A stretch of DNA of 38,273 bases from Arsukibacterium tuosuense (GCA_945872065.1 CAMBYH010000014.1:1-38273); one strand, 5' to 3'. Numbered from the stretch's first letter, positions 17,598-26,187 are shown. The notes: generated by a model from the letters alone, not told the origin. Numbers and translations: made by a program.

Positions 17598-18671
17598 TCA
17601 GTCCAGCAAATCCAGCTGGGTCCCCGGCCCCGCCGGCACCCGAAACCGCGTCGTATCCAACGCCGCCTCCGACTCCCGCGTAAACCCGTGCCGGCGACAG
17701 GCGGCGGCAAACCGCTGGGCCAGCAGGGCTGCTAACGGTCCAGAGCCCCGCATGCGGCTGCCAAACTGCGCATCGTTGAGGGCGCCACCCCGCACCTGGC
17801 GGATCAGGCTCAGCACCTTCGCCGCCTTCAGCGGGTACTGCGTCTGCAGCCACTCGCCGAAGATCGGCTCAACCTCGTGGGGCAGCCGGAGCAACACGTA
17901 GCCTGCAAATCGGGCGCCAGCGTCCGCCGACGCCGCCAGAATGTTCTCCAGCTCATGATCGTTGAGTCCTGGAATCATCGGCGCGGCCAGCACTCCGCAG
18001 GGAATGCCCGCAGCACTCAATATTCTGATCGTCTCGATGCGCCGCCGTGGGCCGGCAGTGCGGGGTTCCATGCGCCGCTTCAGCTCGTCGTCCAGTGTGG
18101 TCACGCTCACCAGCACGTGCACCAGATTGTCCCGCGCCAGATCCTGCAGCAGGTCCAGGTCCCGCTCCACGAGGGCCGACTTGGTGATGATGCTCACCGG
18201 GTGCCGGAACTCCGCGAGCACTTCCAGGATCTGGCGGGTGATGCGCAGTTCCCGCTCGACGGGCTGCCAGGCATCCGTATTAGCGCCCAGCGTGATGGGC
18301 GAGCAGCGGTAGCCGCGCTTTGACAGCTCCTGGCGCAGCACGGCGGCCGCCTCGGGCTTGGTGTAAATCTTCTGCTCGAAATCCAGCCCCGGCGACAGGT
18401 CCAGGTAGGCGTGGGAAGGCCGCGCGTAGCAGTAGACGCAGCCGTGCTCGCAGCCCCGGTAGGGATTGACCGACTGTTCGAAGGGGATATCCGGCGACTG
18501 GTTCCGGGAGATGATGCTGCGGATCTGCTCGGGAATCAGTTCGGTCTCAGGTGCGACAACCGGCGTGTCGTCGTCGGCCGGTTCCGGGCGGGTTTCCTCC
18601 CGCGCAAAGCGCCCGGCGGGGCGGGCGGCAACGCCGCGACCGCGAATGACGGAACCCGGTGGCAGGGACAA
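17598..18671 (-). CDS. PA0069-family radical SAM protein
   Basis: This is a 357-residue radical SAM enzyme. The iron-sulfur motif is CEHGCVYC (Cys74, Cys78, Cys81), preceded by NPYRG and followed by YARPSHAYLDLSPGLDFE, the signature of the PA0069/Rv2578c group classed with SplB-type DNA repair photolyases (COG1533). The actual substrate of this group is not established. The start appears to be TTG 18671, with GAGG nine bases upstream; no ATG or GTG is better placed. A LexA-like palindrome sits 28 bases upstream, which fits a DNA-damage role but does not prove it. Confidence 0.88.
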   Translation of the reverse strand: MSLPPGSVIRGRGVAARPAGRFAREETRPEPADDDTPVVAPETELIPEQIRSIISRNQSPDIPFEQSVNPYRGCEHGCVYCYARPSHAYLDLSPGLDFEQKIYTKPEAAAVLRQELSKRGYRCSPITLGANTDAWQPVERELRITRQILEVLAEFRHPVSIITKSALVERDLDLLQDLARDNLVHVLVSVTTLDDELKRRMEPRTAGPRRRIETIRILSAAGIPCGVLAAPMIPGLNDHELENILAASADAGARFAGYVLLRLPHEVEPIFGEWLQTQYPLKAAKVLSLIRQVRGGALNDAQFGSRMRGSGPLAALLAQRFAAACRRHGFTRESEAALDTTRFRVPAGPGTQLDLLD

Positions 18672-18698
18672 GGGCCGGAGCCTCGCGAAGATCAGTAG

Positions 18699-18714
18699 CT
18701 GTACGGATGAACAG
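18699..18714. promoter_or_regulatory. LexA-like box (CTGT-N8-ACAG)
   Basis: CTGTACGGATGAACAG matches the gammaproteobacterial LexA half-sites exactly, with the correct 8-bp spacing and a following TA, although the centre is less AT-rich than strong boxes. It lies in the 99-bp divergent region between the radical SAM gene (28 bp from its start) and the ABC export operon, just upstream of TATACT at 18730-18735, a possible -10 for the latter. Confidence 0.4.
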
Positions 18715-18770
18715 TAGCACGCCGGCCCTTATACTTTGCCCGACACTTTTTCCCGGGGAGTAGGGCTGAC

Positions 18771-19910
18771 GTGAGTAGTCGCGGCGTGCGCATTTCCGGC
18801 TTGCTGGCCCTGGTCGTGGCCGCCGCCCTGGTGGCCTGGTACCTCTCCCGGCCTAAGCCCGTTCAGGTCACCCTCGCCGAGGTCAAGGTGGGCGCGGTAC
18901 TCGCGACGGTGGCCAACACCCGGGCCGGCACCGTGGATGCCTGCGACCGGGCCCGGCTGGCGCCGCCGATGGGCGGCCAGATTGCCCGGCTCCCGTTCAA
19001 GGAAGGCAACAAGGTGCAGCAGGGCGACATCCTGCTGGAGCTCTGGAATCTGGATCAGCGCGCCCAGGTGTCCCAGGCGGAGCGGGAAGCTGTCGCCTCC
19101 CGCAGCCGCACCCGGGAAGCCTGTGCCACGGCCAGCGTGGCGGCGAAGAACGCCACCCGCATTCGCCAGCTGCGAACCCAGAATCTGGTGTCGGAAGGCG
19201 AGACGGAACGGGCCGTGGGCGACGCTGATGCCCGGGCCGCGGGTTGCGACGCTACCCGGGACCAGGAGAAGGTGAGCCAGGCCCGCATTGATGTGGCCAA
19301 GGCCGAGCTGGAGCGGACGATCCTGCGGGCGCCCTTCGCGGGAGTCGTCGCGGAAATCAACGGCGAGGTCGGTGAGTTCGTCACGCCGTCGCCCGTGGGC
19401 GTGCCCACGCCGCCCACCGTTGATCTGGTTGACGGCAGCTGCCTGTACATCTCCGCACCCATCGATGAAGTGGACGCGCCTGCGGTGAAGGCCGGCCAGC
19501 GTGCGTCCATCTCCCTGGACGCCTTTCCCAATCAGCGCTTCCCCGGCTTCGTCCGTCGCGTGGCGCCCTATGTGCTCGATACGGAGAAGCAGGCCCGGAC
19601 CGTCGAGGTCGAAGCCGAGATCGAGAATCCCGAGAAGTACAACCTGCTGCCGGGCTACAGCGCTGATGTGGAGGTGATTCTGGAGAACCGGGAAAACGTG
19701 CTGCGCATTCCCAGCCAGGCGCTCCTGGAAGGGAAGCGGGTGCTCGTCCTGAATCCCGGCACGGGAATTCTGGAGTCGAAGACCATCGAGAAGGGCGTCG
19801 CCAACTGGGAATACACCGAGGTCCGCTCGGGCCTCAAGGCCGGGGAACTCGTGGTGACGTCGGTGGATCGCGAGGGTGTGGCCGATGGCGTCGCTGCCGT
19901 CCGCGAGTGA
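18771..19910 (+). CDS. periplasmic adaptor subunit of MacAB-like exporter
   Basis: This is a 379-residue HlyD/MacA-type adaptor with one N-terminal membrane helix (about 8-25), lipoyl halves, an alpha-helical hairpin (about 90-180, turn near QNLVS 137-141) and a beta-barrel with C-terminal domain. It links the inner-membrane ABC pump to an outer-membrane channel or delivers substrate across the periplasm. It has four cysteines, unusual for the family: 58, 118, 159 and 224. Cys118 and Cys159 lie at equal distance from the hairpin turn and could form a disulfide. The start is GTG 18771, with GGGGAG about 14 bases upstream. It is followed by overlapping ATPase and permease genes; no TolC-like gene is present. 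Confidence 0.88.
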   Translation: MSSRGVRISGLLALVVAAALVAWYLSRPKPVQVTLAEVKVGAVLATVANTRAGTVDACDRARLAPPMGGQIARLPFKEGNKVQQGDILLELWNLDQRAQVSQAEREAVASRSRTREACATASVAAKNATRIRQLRTQNLVSEGETERAVGDADARAAGCDATRDQEKVSQARIDVAKAELERTILRAPFAGVVAEINGEVGEFVTPSPVGVPTPPTVDLVDGSCLYISAPIDEVDAPAVKAGQRASISLDAFPNQRFPGFVRRVAPYVLDTEKQARTVEVEAEIENPEKYNLLPGYSADVEVILENRENVLRIPSQALLEGKRVLVLNPGTGILESKTIEKGVANWEYTEVRSGLKAGELVVTSVDREGVADGVAAVRE

Positions 19911-20625
19911 CCCTGGCCCCGATCCTGGGCCCGGACCGGCAGCCGGTCCGCTGATCCGCCTGACGGGTCTCAGCCGCACCTTTGAAGTCGGCGATCAGCT
20001 GGTGCGGGCGCTGGACGGCGTGAACCTGAGCATTGCCCCGGGGGATTACCTCTCACTGATGGGGCCGTCGGGCTCCGGCAAGTCCACCCTGCTGAACATC
20101 CTGGGCTTGCTCGACCGGCCCACGGCTGGTGAGTACTGGCTGGGGGACGTGCAGACCTCCACCATGCCAGACGATCGCCTGGCCGACACCCGCCAGAAAG
20201 AGATCGGCTTCGTCTTCCAGATCTTTCACCTGATTGCCCGGATGAGCGCCCTCGAGAACGTCGAGCTGCCGATGATGCTGGCGGGCATGCCCCGGGCAGA
20301 CCGCCGGGACCGGGCCCGGGCCGCTCTGGAGCGCATGGGGCTGGGCCCGCGGATCGATCACCGGCCTAATCAGCTCTCCGGGGGTGAGCGTCAGCGCGTG
20401 GCCATTGCCCGGGCCGTCGTCATGCAGCCCCGGATTCTTCTCGCGGATGAACCGACGGGCAACCTGGACAGCGCTGCCGGCGGCGAGGTGGTGAAGATCA
20501 TGGAAGCGCTGCACGCCCAGGGCCTGACCCTGATCGTGGTCACCCACGATCCTGCCATCGGTGAACGGGCTAACCGCCGGCTGCTGATGCGGGACGGGAA
20601 GATCGTCCGGGACTCCTCGGCATGA
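19885..20625 (+). CDS. ABC transporter ATP-binding protein (MacB/LolD type)
   Basis: This is a 246-residue ATPase that drives the two permeases downstream. Walker A is GPSGSGKST (60-68), the signature is LSGGERQR (164 on), and Walker B is LLADEP with Asp188 and Glu189. A proline/glycine-rich N-terminal tail (DPGPDPGPGPAAGP) precedes the domain and is not conserved in the family. I chose ATG 19885 because GAGGG lies eight bases upstream; GTG 19876 is possible. Either start overlaps the adaptor gene, and the stop overlaps the next ATG, so the operon is tightly coupled. Confidence 0.92.
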   Translation: MASLPSASDPGPDPGPGPAAGPLIRLTGLSRTFEVGDQLVRALDGVNLSIAPGDYLSLMGPSGSGKSTLLNILGLLDRPTAGEYWLGDVQTSTMPDDRLADTRQKEIGFVFQIFHLIARMSALENVELPMMLAGMPRADRRDRARAALERMGLGPRIDHRPNQLSGGERQRVAIARAVVMQPRILLADEPTGNLDSAAGGEVVKIMEALHAQGLTLIVVTHDPAIGERANRRLLMRDGKIVRDSSA

Positions 20626-21830
20626 GGTTTACCGACCAGAATCGGGTGGCCCTTGGTGCCCTGTTCCGCTATCCGCTGCGCACGGCGATGATGCTGCTCG
20701 CGACGGCCATCGGCGTTGCTGCCGTCGTGGTACTGACGGGCCTCGGCGAAGCAGTCCGTCTGTACGTCACGGATGAGTTCCGCTCGCTCGGTACCAACCT
20801 GCTGATCGTCCTGCCCGGGCGGACCGAAACCACCGGTGCCGGAGCGGCCATGCTCGGCGGTGCCACACCCCGGGACCTGACGCTGGGGGATGCCCGCGCC
20901 CTGGAGCGGAGCGCGGCCATCGACATCCTCGCGCCGGTCATCGTGGGTGAGGCAGCGGCGTCCTCCGGTTCGCTGGAGCGGGATGTGACGATCATGGGCA
21001 CCACGGCTGCATTCCGGGAGATTCGTGGCTGGCAGATGGCGAGCGGCGAATTTCTGCCCGCCGGCGACATGGACCGGGAGGCCGCCGTCTGCGTCGTCGG
21101 CAGCACCATTGGCCGGGAACTCTTTCGCGGCGAACCCCCGGTGGGGCGGTGGCTGCGCGTCAGCGACCGGCGCTGCCGCATTTCCGGCGTGCTGGCCCCC
21201 CAGGGCATGTCCGTCATGGTGGATGCCGACCAGCTGGTGCTGATGCCGGTGGCGATGGCTCAGAGCATCTTCAACTCGCCAGCCCTCTTTCGCATCATCG
21301 TTCAGGCCCGGAGCCGGGACGCGATGCCTGCGGCCAGACGTTACATCGTCGAGACCCTGAAGGAGCGCCACCGGGGCGACGAAGACGTGACCGTCGTGAC
21401 CCAGGATGCCGTCCTGCAGACCTTCGATGGCATCCTCGGCACGCTGACCCGGGCGTTGGGGGGCATTGCGGCGGTGAGCCTGCTGGTCGCCGGTGTGCTG
21501 ATCATGAACGTCATGCTGGTGGCCGTCAGCCAGCGCACCCAGGAGATCGGCCTGCTCAAGGCCCTGGGCGCCCGGCGTCGCCAGATTCTCGGGCTGTTTC
21601 TGGCGGAGGCGACTTATCTCGCGCTGCTGGGCGCCGTCGTTGGCGTGGTCGCGGGGTACGGTATCCTCCTCGTGCTGGCTCAGTTCTACACCGAATTCAC
21701 CTTCCGGCCACCGGTCTGGGCCGTTGGGGGTGCCGTGCTGCTGGCCATGGGCTGCGGCATGCTCTTCGGCATCCTGCCCGCGCGCCGCGCGGCCGGGCTC
21801 GATCCTGTCGCAGCGCTTGGTCGCCGGTGA
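20622..21830 (+). CDS. ABC transporter permease (FtsX/MacB type), first of two
   Basis: This is a 402-residue permease with an N-terminal helix (about 18-40), a large periplasmic MacB-like core domain, and three C-terminal helices in an FtsX domain (about 285-395), including QRTQEIGLLKALGARRRQI, the cytoplasmic coupling segment. It probably forms a heterodimer with the next protein, a mechanotransmission pump that pushes substrates already in the periplasm or membrane. The ATG overlaps the ATPase stop (ATGA). Confidence 0.92.
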   Translation: MRFTDQNRVALGALFRYPLRTAMMLLATAIGVAAVVVLTGLGEAVRLYVTDEFRSLGTNLLIVLPGRTETTGAGAAMLGGATPRDLTLGDARALERSAAIDILAPVIVGEAAASSGSLERDVTIMGTTAAFREIRGWQMASGEFLPAGDMDREAAVCVVGSTIGRELFRGEPPVGRWLRVSDRRCRISGVLAPQGMSVMVDADQLVLMPVAMAQSIFNSPALFRIIVQARSRDAMPAARRYIVETLKERHRGDEDVTVVTQDAVLQTFDGILGTLTRALGGIAAVSLLVAGVLIMNVMLVAVSQRTQEIGLLKALGARRRQILGLFLAEATYLALLGAVVGVVAGYGILLVLAQFYTEFTFRPPVWAVGGAVLLAMGCGMLFGILPARRAAGLDPVAALGRR

Positions 21831-21836
21831 TGGGCA

Positions 21837-21864
21837 GCCAATGAACGCCAGCCAATGAATGCCA
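21837..21864. repeat. imperfect 14-bp tandem duplication at a start codon
   Basis: GCCAATGAACGCCA (21837-21850) is followed directly by GCCAATGAATGCCA (21851-21864), 13 of 14 bases identical. The duplication copies the start region of the second permease. The first copy makes a five-codon mini-reading frame (MNASQ) whose TGA (21856-21858) overlaps the real ATG (21855). Confidence 0.8.
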
Positions 21865-23054
21865 GAGAGATCGTCGGCTTCACCGCGACCTCAGCGGTGT
21901 CCCACAAGCTCCGCAGCGGCCTGACCGCGCTGGGGATCGCCATCGGGGTGGCGGCCGTGGTCCTGCTGACCTCGATGGGCCAGGGCCTGCGCAATTACAT
22001 GGTGGCCCAGTTCACCCAGTTCGGCACCAACATCATCGCGGTCAATCCGGGCAAGGCGCAGACCTTCGGCATGCCGACGGGCGTGCTGAATTCAGCGCGG
22101 CCGCTGAGTCTGGCGGACGCCGAGGCCCTCAAGCGGCTGCCCTACGTCAGGTCGACGCTGCCCCTGGTGCAGGGCAGTGGCTCGGTGGAAGGTGGCGGCC
22201 GCGAACGCAAGACCATCGTCAGCGGGACCGGCGATGAGCTGACCGAGGCGCTGTCCTTCCGGGTAGCCCTCGGCAAATTCCTGCCGCCGGATGATCCCAA
22301 TACGCCCCGGTCTTTCGCCGTGCTGGGCAGCAAGCTGCGCAACGAGCTGTTCGGCTCGCGCAATCCGCTCGGCGAGCGCATCCGGGTGGGGGGGCAGCGC
22401 TACACCGTGATTGGCGTGATGGAGTCGAAGGGCACCATGTTCGGTTTCGACCTGGACGACGCGGTCTACATCCCGGTGGCCAAGAGCCTGGAGCTCTTCA
22501 ACCGCGAAGGTCTCTTCGAGATCGACGTGATGTACGAGAAGGGCGCCCCGGTCGACGAAGTCGTCGAGTCGATCCGCCGGGTGCTGATTGCACGTCATGG
22601 GGGTGAGGACTTCACGATTACCACCCAGCAGCAGATGCTGGACGTGCTGGGTTCAGTGCTGAACGTAGTGACCTTCGCAGTGGGAGCGCTGGGTGGCATC
22701 TCCCTGCTGGTTGGCGGCGTCGGTATCTTCACCATCATGACCATCGCAGTCCGGGAGCGGACGGCGGAGATTGGCCTGCTCCAGGCTATCGGCGCCCGGC
22801 GTCGCCAGATTCGCGACGTGTTTCTTGGCGAGTCGCTGCTCCTGGCGGGCATCGGCGGCATCGGCGGCGTTCTGCTGGGGCTGGCGTGCATCGCCCTGCT
22901 GGGGGTGCTGGTTCCGGCGTTGCCGGTCAGTCCGGCCTGGCCCTACATGGGGCTGGCTGTCATCGTGGCGCTGCTCATTGGCCTGATTGCGGGGGTATTG
23001 CCAGCGGTCCGGGCGGCCCGGCTGGATCCCGTTGACTCACTCCGGGCCGAGTGA
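21855..23054 (+). CDS. ABC transporter permease (FtsX/MacB type), second of two
   Basis: This is a 399-residue paralogue of the preceding permease with the same plan: N-terminal helix, periplasmic core domain, and three C-terminal helices with RERTAEIGLLQAIGARRRQI. Tandem non-identical permeases suggest an asymmetric dimer. The start is ATG 21855, 24 bases after the previous stop, inside a tandem duplication and overlapping a short upstream reading frame. The exported substrate is unknown; the set (adaptor, ATPase, two permeases) is common in proteobacteria and is often called MacAB-like. Confidence 0.92.
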   Translation: MNAREIVGFTATSAVSHKLRSGLTALGIAIGVAAVVLLTSMGQGLRNYMVAQFTQFGTNIIAVNPGKAQTFGMPTGVLNSARPLSLADAEALKRLPYVRSTLPLVQGSGSVEGGGRERKTIVSGTGDELTEALSFRVALGKFLPPDDPNTPRSFAVLGSKLRNELFGSRNPLGERIRVGGQRYTVIGVMESKGTMFGFDLDDAVYIPVAKSLELFNREGLFEIDVMYEKGAPVDEVVESIRRVLIARHGGEDFTITTQQQMLDVLGSVLNVVTFAVGALGGISLLVGGVGIFTIMTIAVRERTAEIGLLQAIGARRRQIRDVFLGESLLLAGIGGIGGVLLGLACIALLGVLVPALPVSPAWPYMGLAVIVALLIGLIAGVLPAVRAARLDPVDSLRAE

Positions 23055-23064
23055 GCAACCCCTG

Positions 23065-23490
23065 ATGACGCAGCCGGTGACCGAACCCCGGGGCGAACCT
23101 CTGCCGCCACTGCTCCGGGCCAGGCTGTTGCACTACTTTCCCGGGCTGGATCTGGCGGCTATTCGTCTCCACAACGGCGTGCCCCGTTACGTGCGCGGCC
23201 GGCCCCGGGGCTACGCGGATCGTTACCGCGTTTATCTGGCCTCCGGCTGGCAGGACGAGGCTGATCCGGAGCTGCTCGCGTTGCTCGCCCACGAACTCGT
23301 GCATGTCCAGCAGTACCGGGAGCTGGGCACCTGGACGTTTCGCTGGGCCTACCTGCAGGAATACCTGGCGGGACGACTGCGCGGGCTTGGCCATGATGCG
23401 GCGTACCGCAACATTTCCTTCGAGCGCGCAGCCCGGGTCATGGAAGAGCGGGTGCGCCGCGACTTCACCCGCCGCCGTTCGGCCGCCTGA
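23065..23490 (+). CDS. small HExxH protein with DUF4157/eCIS-core-like domain
   Basis: This is a 141-residue soluble protein with the zinc-peptidase-like motif HELVHVQQY (residues about 76-84) preceded by DPELLALLA, as in the DUF4157 (eCIS core) domain. No signal peptide is seen. In larger proteins this domain is linked to contractile injection systems, but no such genes are here, and short stand-alone copies are common. It starts 10 bases after the permease stop and may belong to the export operon. Whether it is proteolytic is unknown; no obvious third zinc ligand could be fixed. Confidence 0.65.
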   Translation: MTQPVTEPRGEPLPPLLRARLLHYFPGLDLAAIRLHNGVPRYVRGRPRGYADRYRVYLASGWQDEADPELLALLAHELVHVQQYRELGTWTFRWAYLQEYLAGRLRGLGHDAAYRNISFERAARVMEERVRRDFTRRRSAA

Positions 23491-23865
23491 TCAGCTCCGC
23501 CGGAGATTCACTTCAATACGGCTCCTGGGGCCAAAGAACCAGGAACCGAGGCCACTGACCAGGCTCACGACTATCGCGCCCCAGAACGCAGGCCAGAAAC
23601 CTGCGACGTGAAAGCCCGGCAGCAGCCAGCTTGCCAGTCCGAGCATGCCGGCGTTCAGCACCAGGATGAAGAGCCCCAGCGTCACCAGTGTGATGGGCAG
23701 CGTCAGGATCAGGGCCAGTGGTCGGACGATCGCGTTGATCACGCCCAGCACCACTGCCGAAGTCAGCAGCCACGCGGCGCTGTCAAAGCTGATGCCACTG
23801 ATGAGAGTGTCTGCCAGCCAGAGGCCGAGGGCAGCCATGAGCGCTCTGACGAGAAACCGGTCCAT
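23491..23865 (-). CDS. phage-holin-family-4-like membrane protein
   Basis: This is a 124-residue protein with four hydrophobic helices and the pattern of the mycobacterial-type holin superfamily IV: GVINAIVRPLALILTLPITLVTLGLFILVLNAGML. Despite the family name these are ordinary chromosomal membrane proteins of unknown function, and nothing else here is phage-like. The stop abuts the stop of the convergent HExxH gene. It lies 33 bases downstream of the histidine kinase on the same strand. Confidence 0.85.
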   Translation of the reverse strand: MDRFLVRALMAALGLWLADTLISGISFDSAAWLLTSAVVLGVINAIVRPLALILTLPITLVTLGLFILVLNAGMLGLASWLLPGFHVAGFWPAFWGAIVVSLVSGLGSWFFGPRSRIEVNLRRS

Positions 23866-23898
23866 AGAATATTCCTCAGGTTAAGGACGCACGGAAGC

Positions 23899-25314
23899 CT
23901 ACGGAATTGCTCCAGCGAAGGCCAGTTCAGCAAGGGGAGCGGCCTCCGCGGGCGGGAGTGCTGGCAGATGCAGTGTCGCCCGGAGCCCGGGGTTATTGTC
24001 GGTAAGCACGAGACGCCCGCCGTGATGCTGCGCGATAGCGCTGACCAGTGACAGGCCAAGGCCGCTGCCGGGAATACCGGTCACGCTGGCAGACCGATAA
24101 AACCGGCTTAGCACCTTGTCGCGCTCCGCCGCAGGAACTCCTGGTCCCCGGTCAGCCACAGTGATGTCGAGCGTAGCCCCGCTGGCAGTCGTAGCGAGCA
24201 CCACCTCAGACCCGGCCCCGCTGTACTTGATCGCGTTGTCCAGCAGGTTGCAGAGCGCCTGAAAAAGCAGATCCCGGTCGCCCTGCAGGCGGCCCGTCGC
24301 CGTGCCGAGGTGGACCACGATGTCCTTCTCTTCGCCCACGGCCTGATAGAGCTCCCACGCATCCTGCAGCAGCGGGTGCAGGTCCACGTCAGACCATTCC
24401 CGCTCAGTGGTGTCCGATTCGATACGGGCGATGCGCAGCAGGGCCCGGAAGGTGGCCAGGAGATGGTCGGCCTCCGTCATGGCGGACGTCAGTTCGCTGC
24501 GGAGCTCTTCATCCAGTCCGGACCTCTCCGTCAGGTTCTCCAGCCGGCCGCGCAACCGGGTCAGTGGTGTCCGCAGGTCGTGGGCAATGTTGTCGGCAAC
24601 GGACTTCACGCCCTCGATCAGGGAGTCGATCCTGTCCAGCATGGCATTCAGATTTTCGGACAGCTGGTCGAACTCGTCGTTGATCCCCCGGACCGGCATG
24701 CGGCTTTGCAGTCTGCCCGTCATGATTTCCCGGCTGGCCCGGTTGATGGCCTCAATGCGGCGCATCACGCTGTAGCTCATGAGGAAGCCACCGGCGAGGG
24801 CCAGCAGCAGACCGCCCCCCAGGGCCCAGAGAAAGGCCTCATTGATCAGGGAGCGGGTGGCTTCGAGCCGGCTCTGGTCCTGCGCCACGAGCAGGTGCCG
24901 GCCGTCACTCAGCACAAAGACCTGGCCCCGCACGCTGATGCGCCGGCCGTCTTCACCCAGGCGGCTGAAGTTGTACCAGCCCTCGGCATCCGCCTCACCC
25001 GCGGGCCAGGCATCGAGATTGCCCGCCAGGGGCTTCAGGTCCCGGTCGGCAAACAGGTAGACCGTAGGCACGCCGGTGCTGACGGCGACGCGCTCCCGGA
25101 TCAGGGCCTCAAGGCCGCGTTTGCCCCGCTGGCGATACTGCTCGACGAGACCGGTGACCTCCGCCTCGATCGTGGCATTGGTCTGCTGTTCCAGGTAGCC
25201 GACGGTGGTCCACCACACGACGCCGATCAGCACCAGCGCGGAGGCGCCGAAGACCCCCATGTACCACCAGGCGAGCTGGAACGTGGAAGTCCGGATCAGT
25301 CTAAGCGGATTCAC
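23899..25314 (-). CDS. two-component sensor histidine kinase
   Basis: This is a 471-residue inner-membrane kinase. Helices at about 15-38 and 162-182 flank a periplasmic sensor of about 120 residues; a HAMP domain follows (about 183-235). The H-box is IAHDLRTPLTRL with phospho-acceptor His245, and the ATP-binding domain has NLLDNAIKYS, DRGPGVP and GSGLGLSLV. The start overlaps the response regulator stop by 14 bases. The sensor shows no cysteine- or histidine-rich metal site, so the signal is not readable. The first genes on either side give no clear target. Confidence 0.93.
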   Translation of the reverse strand: MNPLRLIRTSTFQLAWWYMGVFGASALVLIGVVWWTTVGYLEQQTNATIEAEVTGLVEQYRQRGKRGLEALIRERVAVSTGVPTVYLFADRDLKPLAGNLDAWPAGEADAEGWYNFSRLGEDGRRISVRGQVFVLSDGRHLLVAQDQSRLEATRSLINEAFLWALGGGLLLALAGGFLMSYSVMRRIEAINRASREIMTGRLQSRMPVRGINDEFDQLSENLNAMLDRIDSLIEGVKSVADNIAHDLRTPLTRLRGRLENLTERSGLDEELRSELTSAMTEADHLLATFRALLRIARIESDTTEREWSDVDLHPLLQDAWELYQAVGEEKDIVVHLGTATGRLQGDRDLLFQALCNLLDNAIKYSGAGSEVVLATTASGATLDITVADRGPGVPAAERDKVLSRFYRSASVTGIPGSGLGLSLVSAIAQHHGGRLVLTDNNPGLRATLHLPALPPAEAAPLAELAFAGAIP

Positions 25315-25996
25315 TCAGCCGGTACCCCGCCCCACGGACGGTGTGAATCAGGGGGGGCTCGAAGTCCTTGTCGATTTTCCGGCGCAGGCGGCTGATGTGC
25401 ACGTCGATGACGTTGGTCTGGGGATCGAAGTGGTAGTCCCAGACGTTCTCCAGCAGCATCGTGCGGGTCACCACCTGGTCCTTGTTGCGCATCAGGTACT
25501 CGAGGAGGCGGAATTCCCGGGGTTGCAGGTCAATGCTCTGGCCCGCCCGCCGCACTTCCCGGCTGAGCAGGTTGACGTGCAGGTCACCGACCTGGATCTC
25601 GGTGATCTCGTCGCTGCCCTCCCGGGCCGGCCGGCGGGTGATGGCCTCGAGCCGGGCCATGAGTTCTGCGAAGGCGAAGGGTTTGCCGATGTAGTCATCG
25701 GCCCCGGCCCGCAGCCCCTTGACCTTGTCATCCACCTCGCCGAGGGCGCTGAGGATCAGGGCAGGCGTCGTGATGTCGGAGGCCCGCAGCGTCCTGACTA
25801 CCGTCAGCCCGTCCACGTTGGGCAGCATCCGGTCCACGATGAGGGCGTCGTAGTTGCCCGTAGTGGCCAGGATCAGGCCCTCCTTGCCGTCGGCCGAGTG
25901 GTCGACCGTGTGCCCGGCTTCCTTCAGGCCGCCTGTGATGAAGCTGGCCACCCCGGCGTCGTCTTCGATAACGAGTATGCGCATGGGCGCGATCAT
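25301..25996 (-). CDS. OmpR-family response regulator
   Basis: This is a regulator of about 230 residues: receiver domain with acidic pocket EDD and phospho-acceptor Asp in LIVDRMLP (Asp51 counted from MRILV), then a winged-helix DNA-binding domain (LQPREFRLLEYLMRN, VIDVHISRLRRKID). It is the partner of the overlapping kinase. Two starts are possible: ATG 25984, giving the family-typical MRILV, or ATG 25996, which has AAGGGG ten bases upstream and is annotated here. Confidence 0.93.
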   Translation of the reverse strand: MIAPMRILVIEDDAGVASFITGGLKEAGHTVDHSADGKEGLILATTGNYDALIVDRMLPNVDGLTVVRTLRASDITTPALILSALGEVDDKVKGLRAGADDYIGKPFAFAELMARLEAITRRPAREGSDEITEIQVGDLHVNLLSREVRRAGQSIDLQPREFRLLEYLMRNKDQVVTRTMLLENVWDYHFDPQTNVIDVHISRLRRKIDKDFEPPLIHTVRGAGYRLSESA

Positions 25997-26033
25997 AGTG
26001 CAGGAGCCCCTTGAGTCGCGACAGTCAGGCCCC

Positions 26034-26074
26034 CAAAAGAAAACGGGCCGGGGAAGCTGGCGCTACCGGCCCGT
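26034..26074 (-). terminator. intrinsic terminator of the LuxR-type gene
   Basis: On the minus strand ACGGGCCGG (26074-26066) pairs with CCGGCCCGT (26051-26043), a perfect 9-bp stem with a 14-base loop, followed by TTTTCTTTT (26042-26034). It lies about 115 bases after the stop of the LuxR-type gene and about 40 bases before the response regulator, so it separates the two transcripts. Confidence 0.85.
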
Positions 26075-26187
26075 AGGTCTGCACGTCGTCGCCTGCTGAG
26101 ACGGGTCCAGACCGGGGGGACGGTGGGACTCATCGATCAGTGGGAGAACAATAGCTGCCTCCGCCTGACCCGCCGATGGACGGGCCT

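Noticed and set aside
18729-19979. Long antisense open frame over the adaptor gene
   Set aside because: Histidine- and glycine-rich shadow translation with no domain; the plus-strand gene is a clear HlyD/MacA-type adaptor.
23491-23865. Phage remnant (holin)
   Set aside because: The family is named holin superfamily IV but is a common chromosomal membrane protein; no other phage genes are near.
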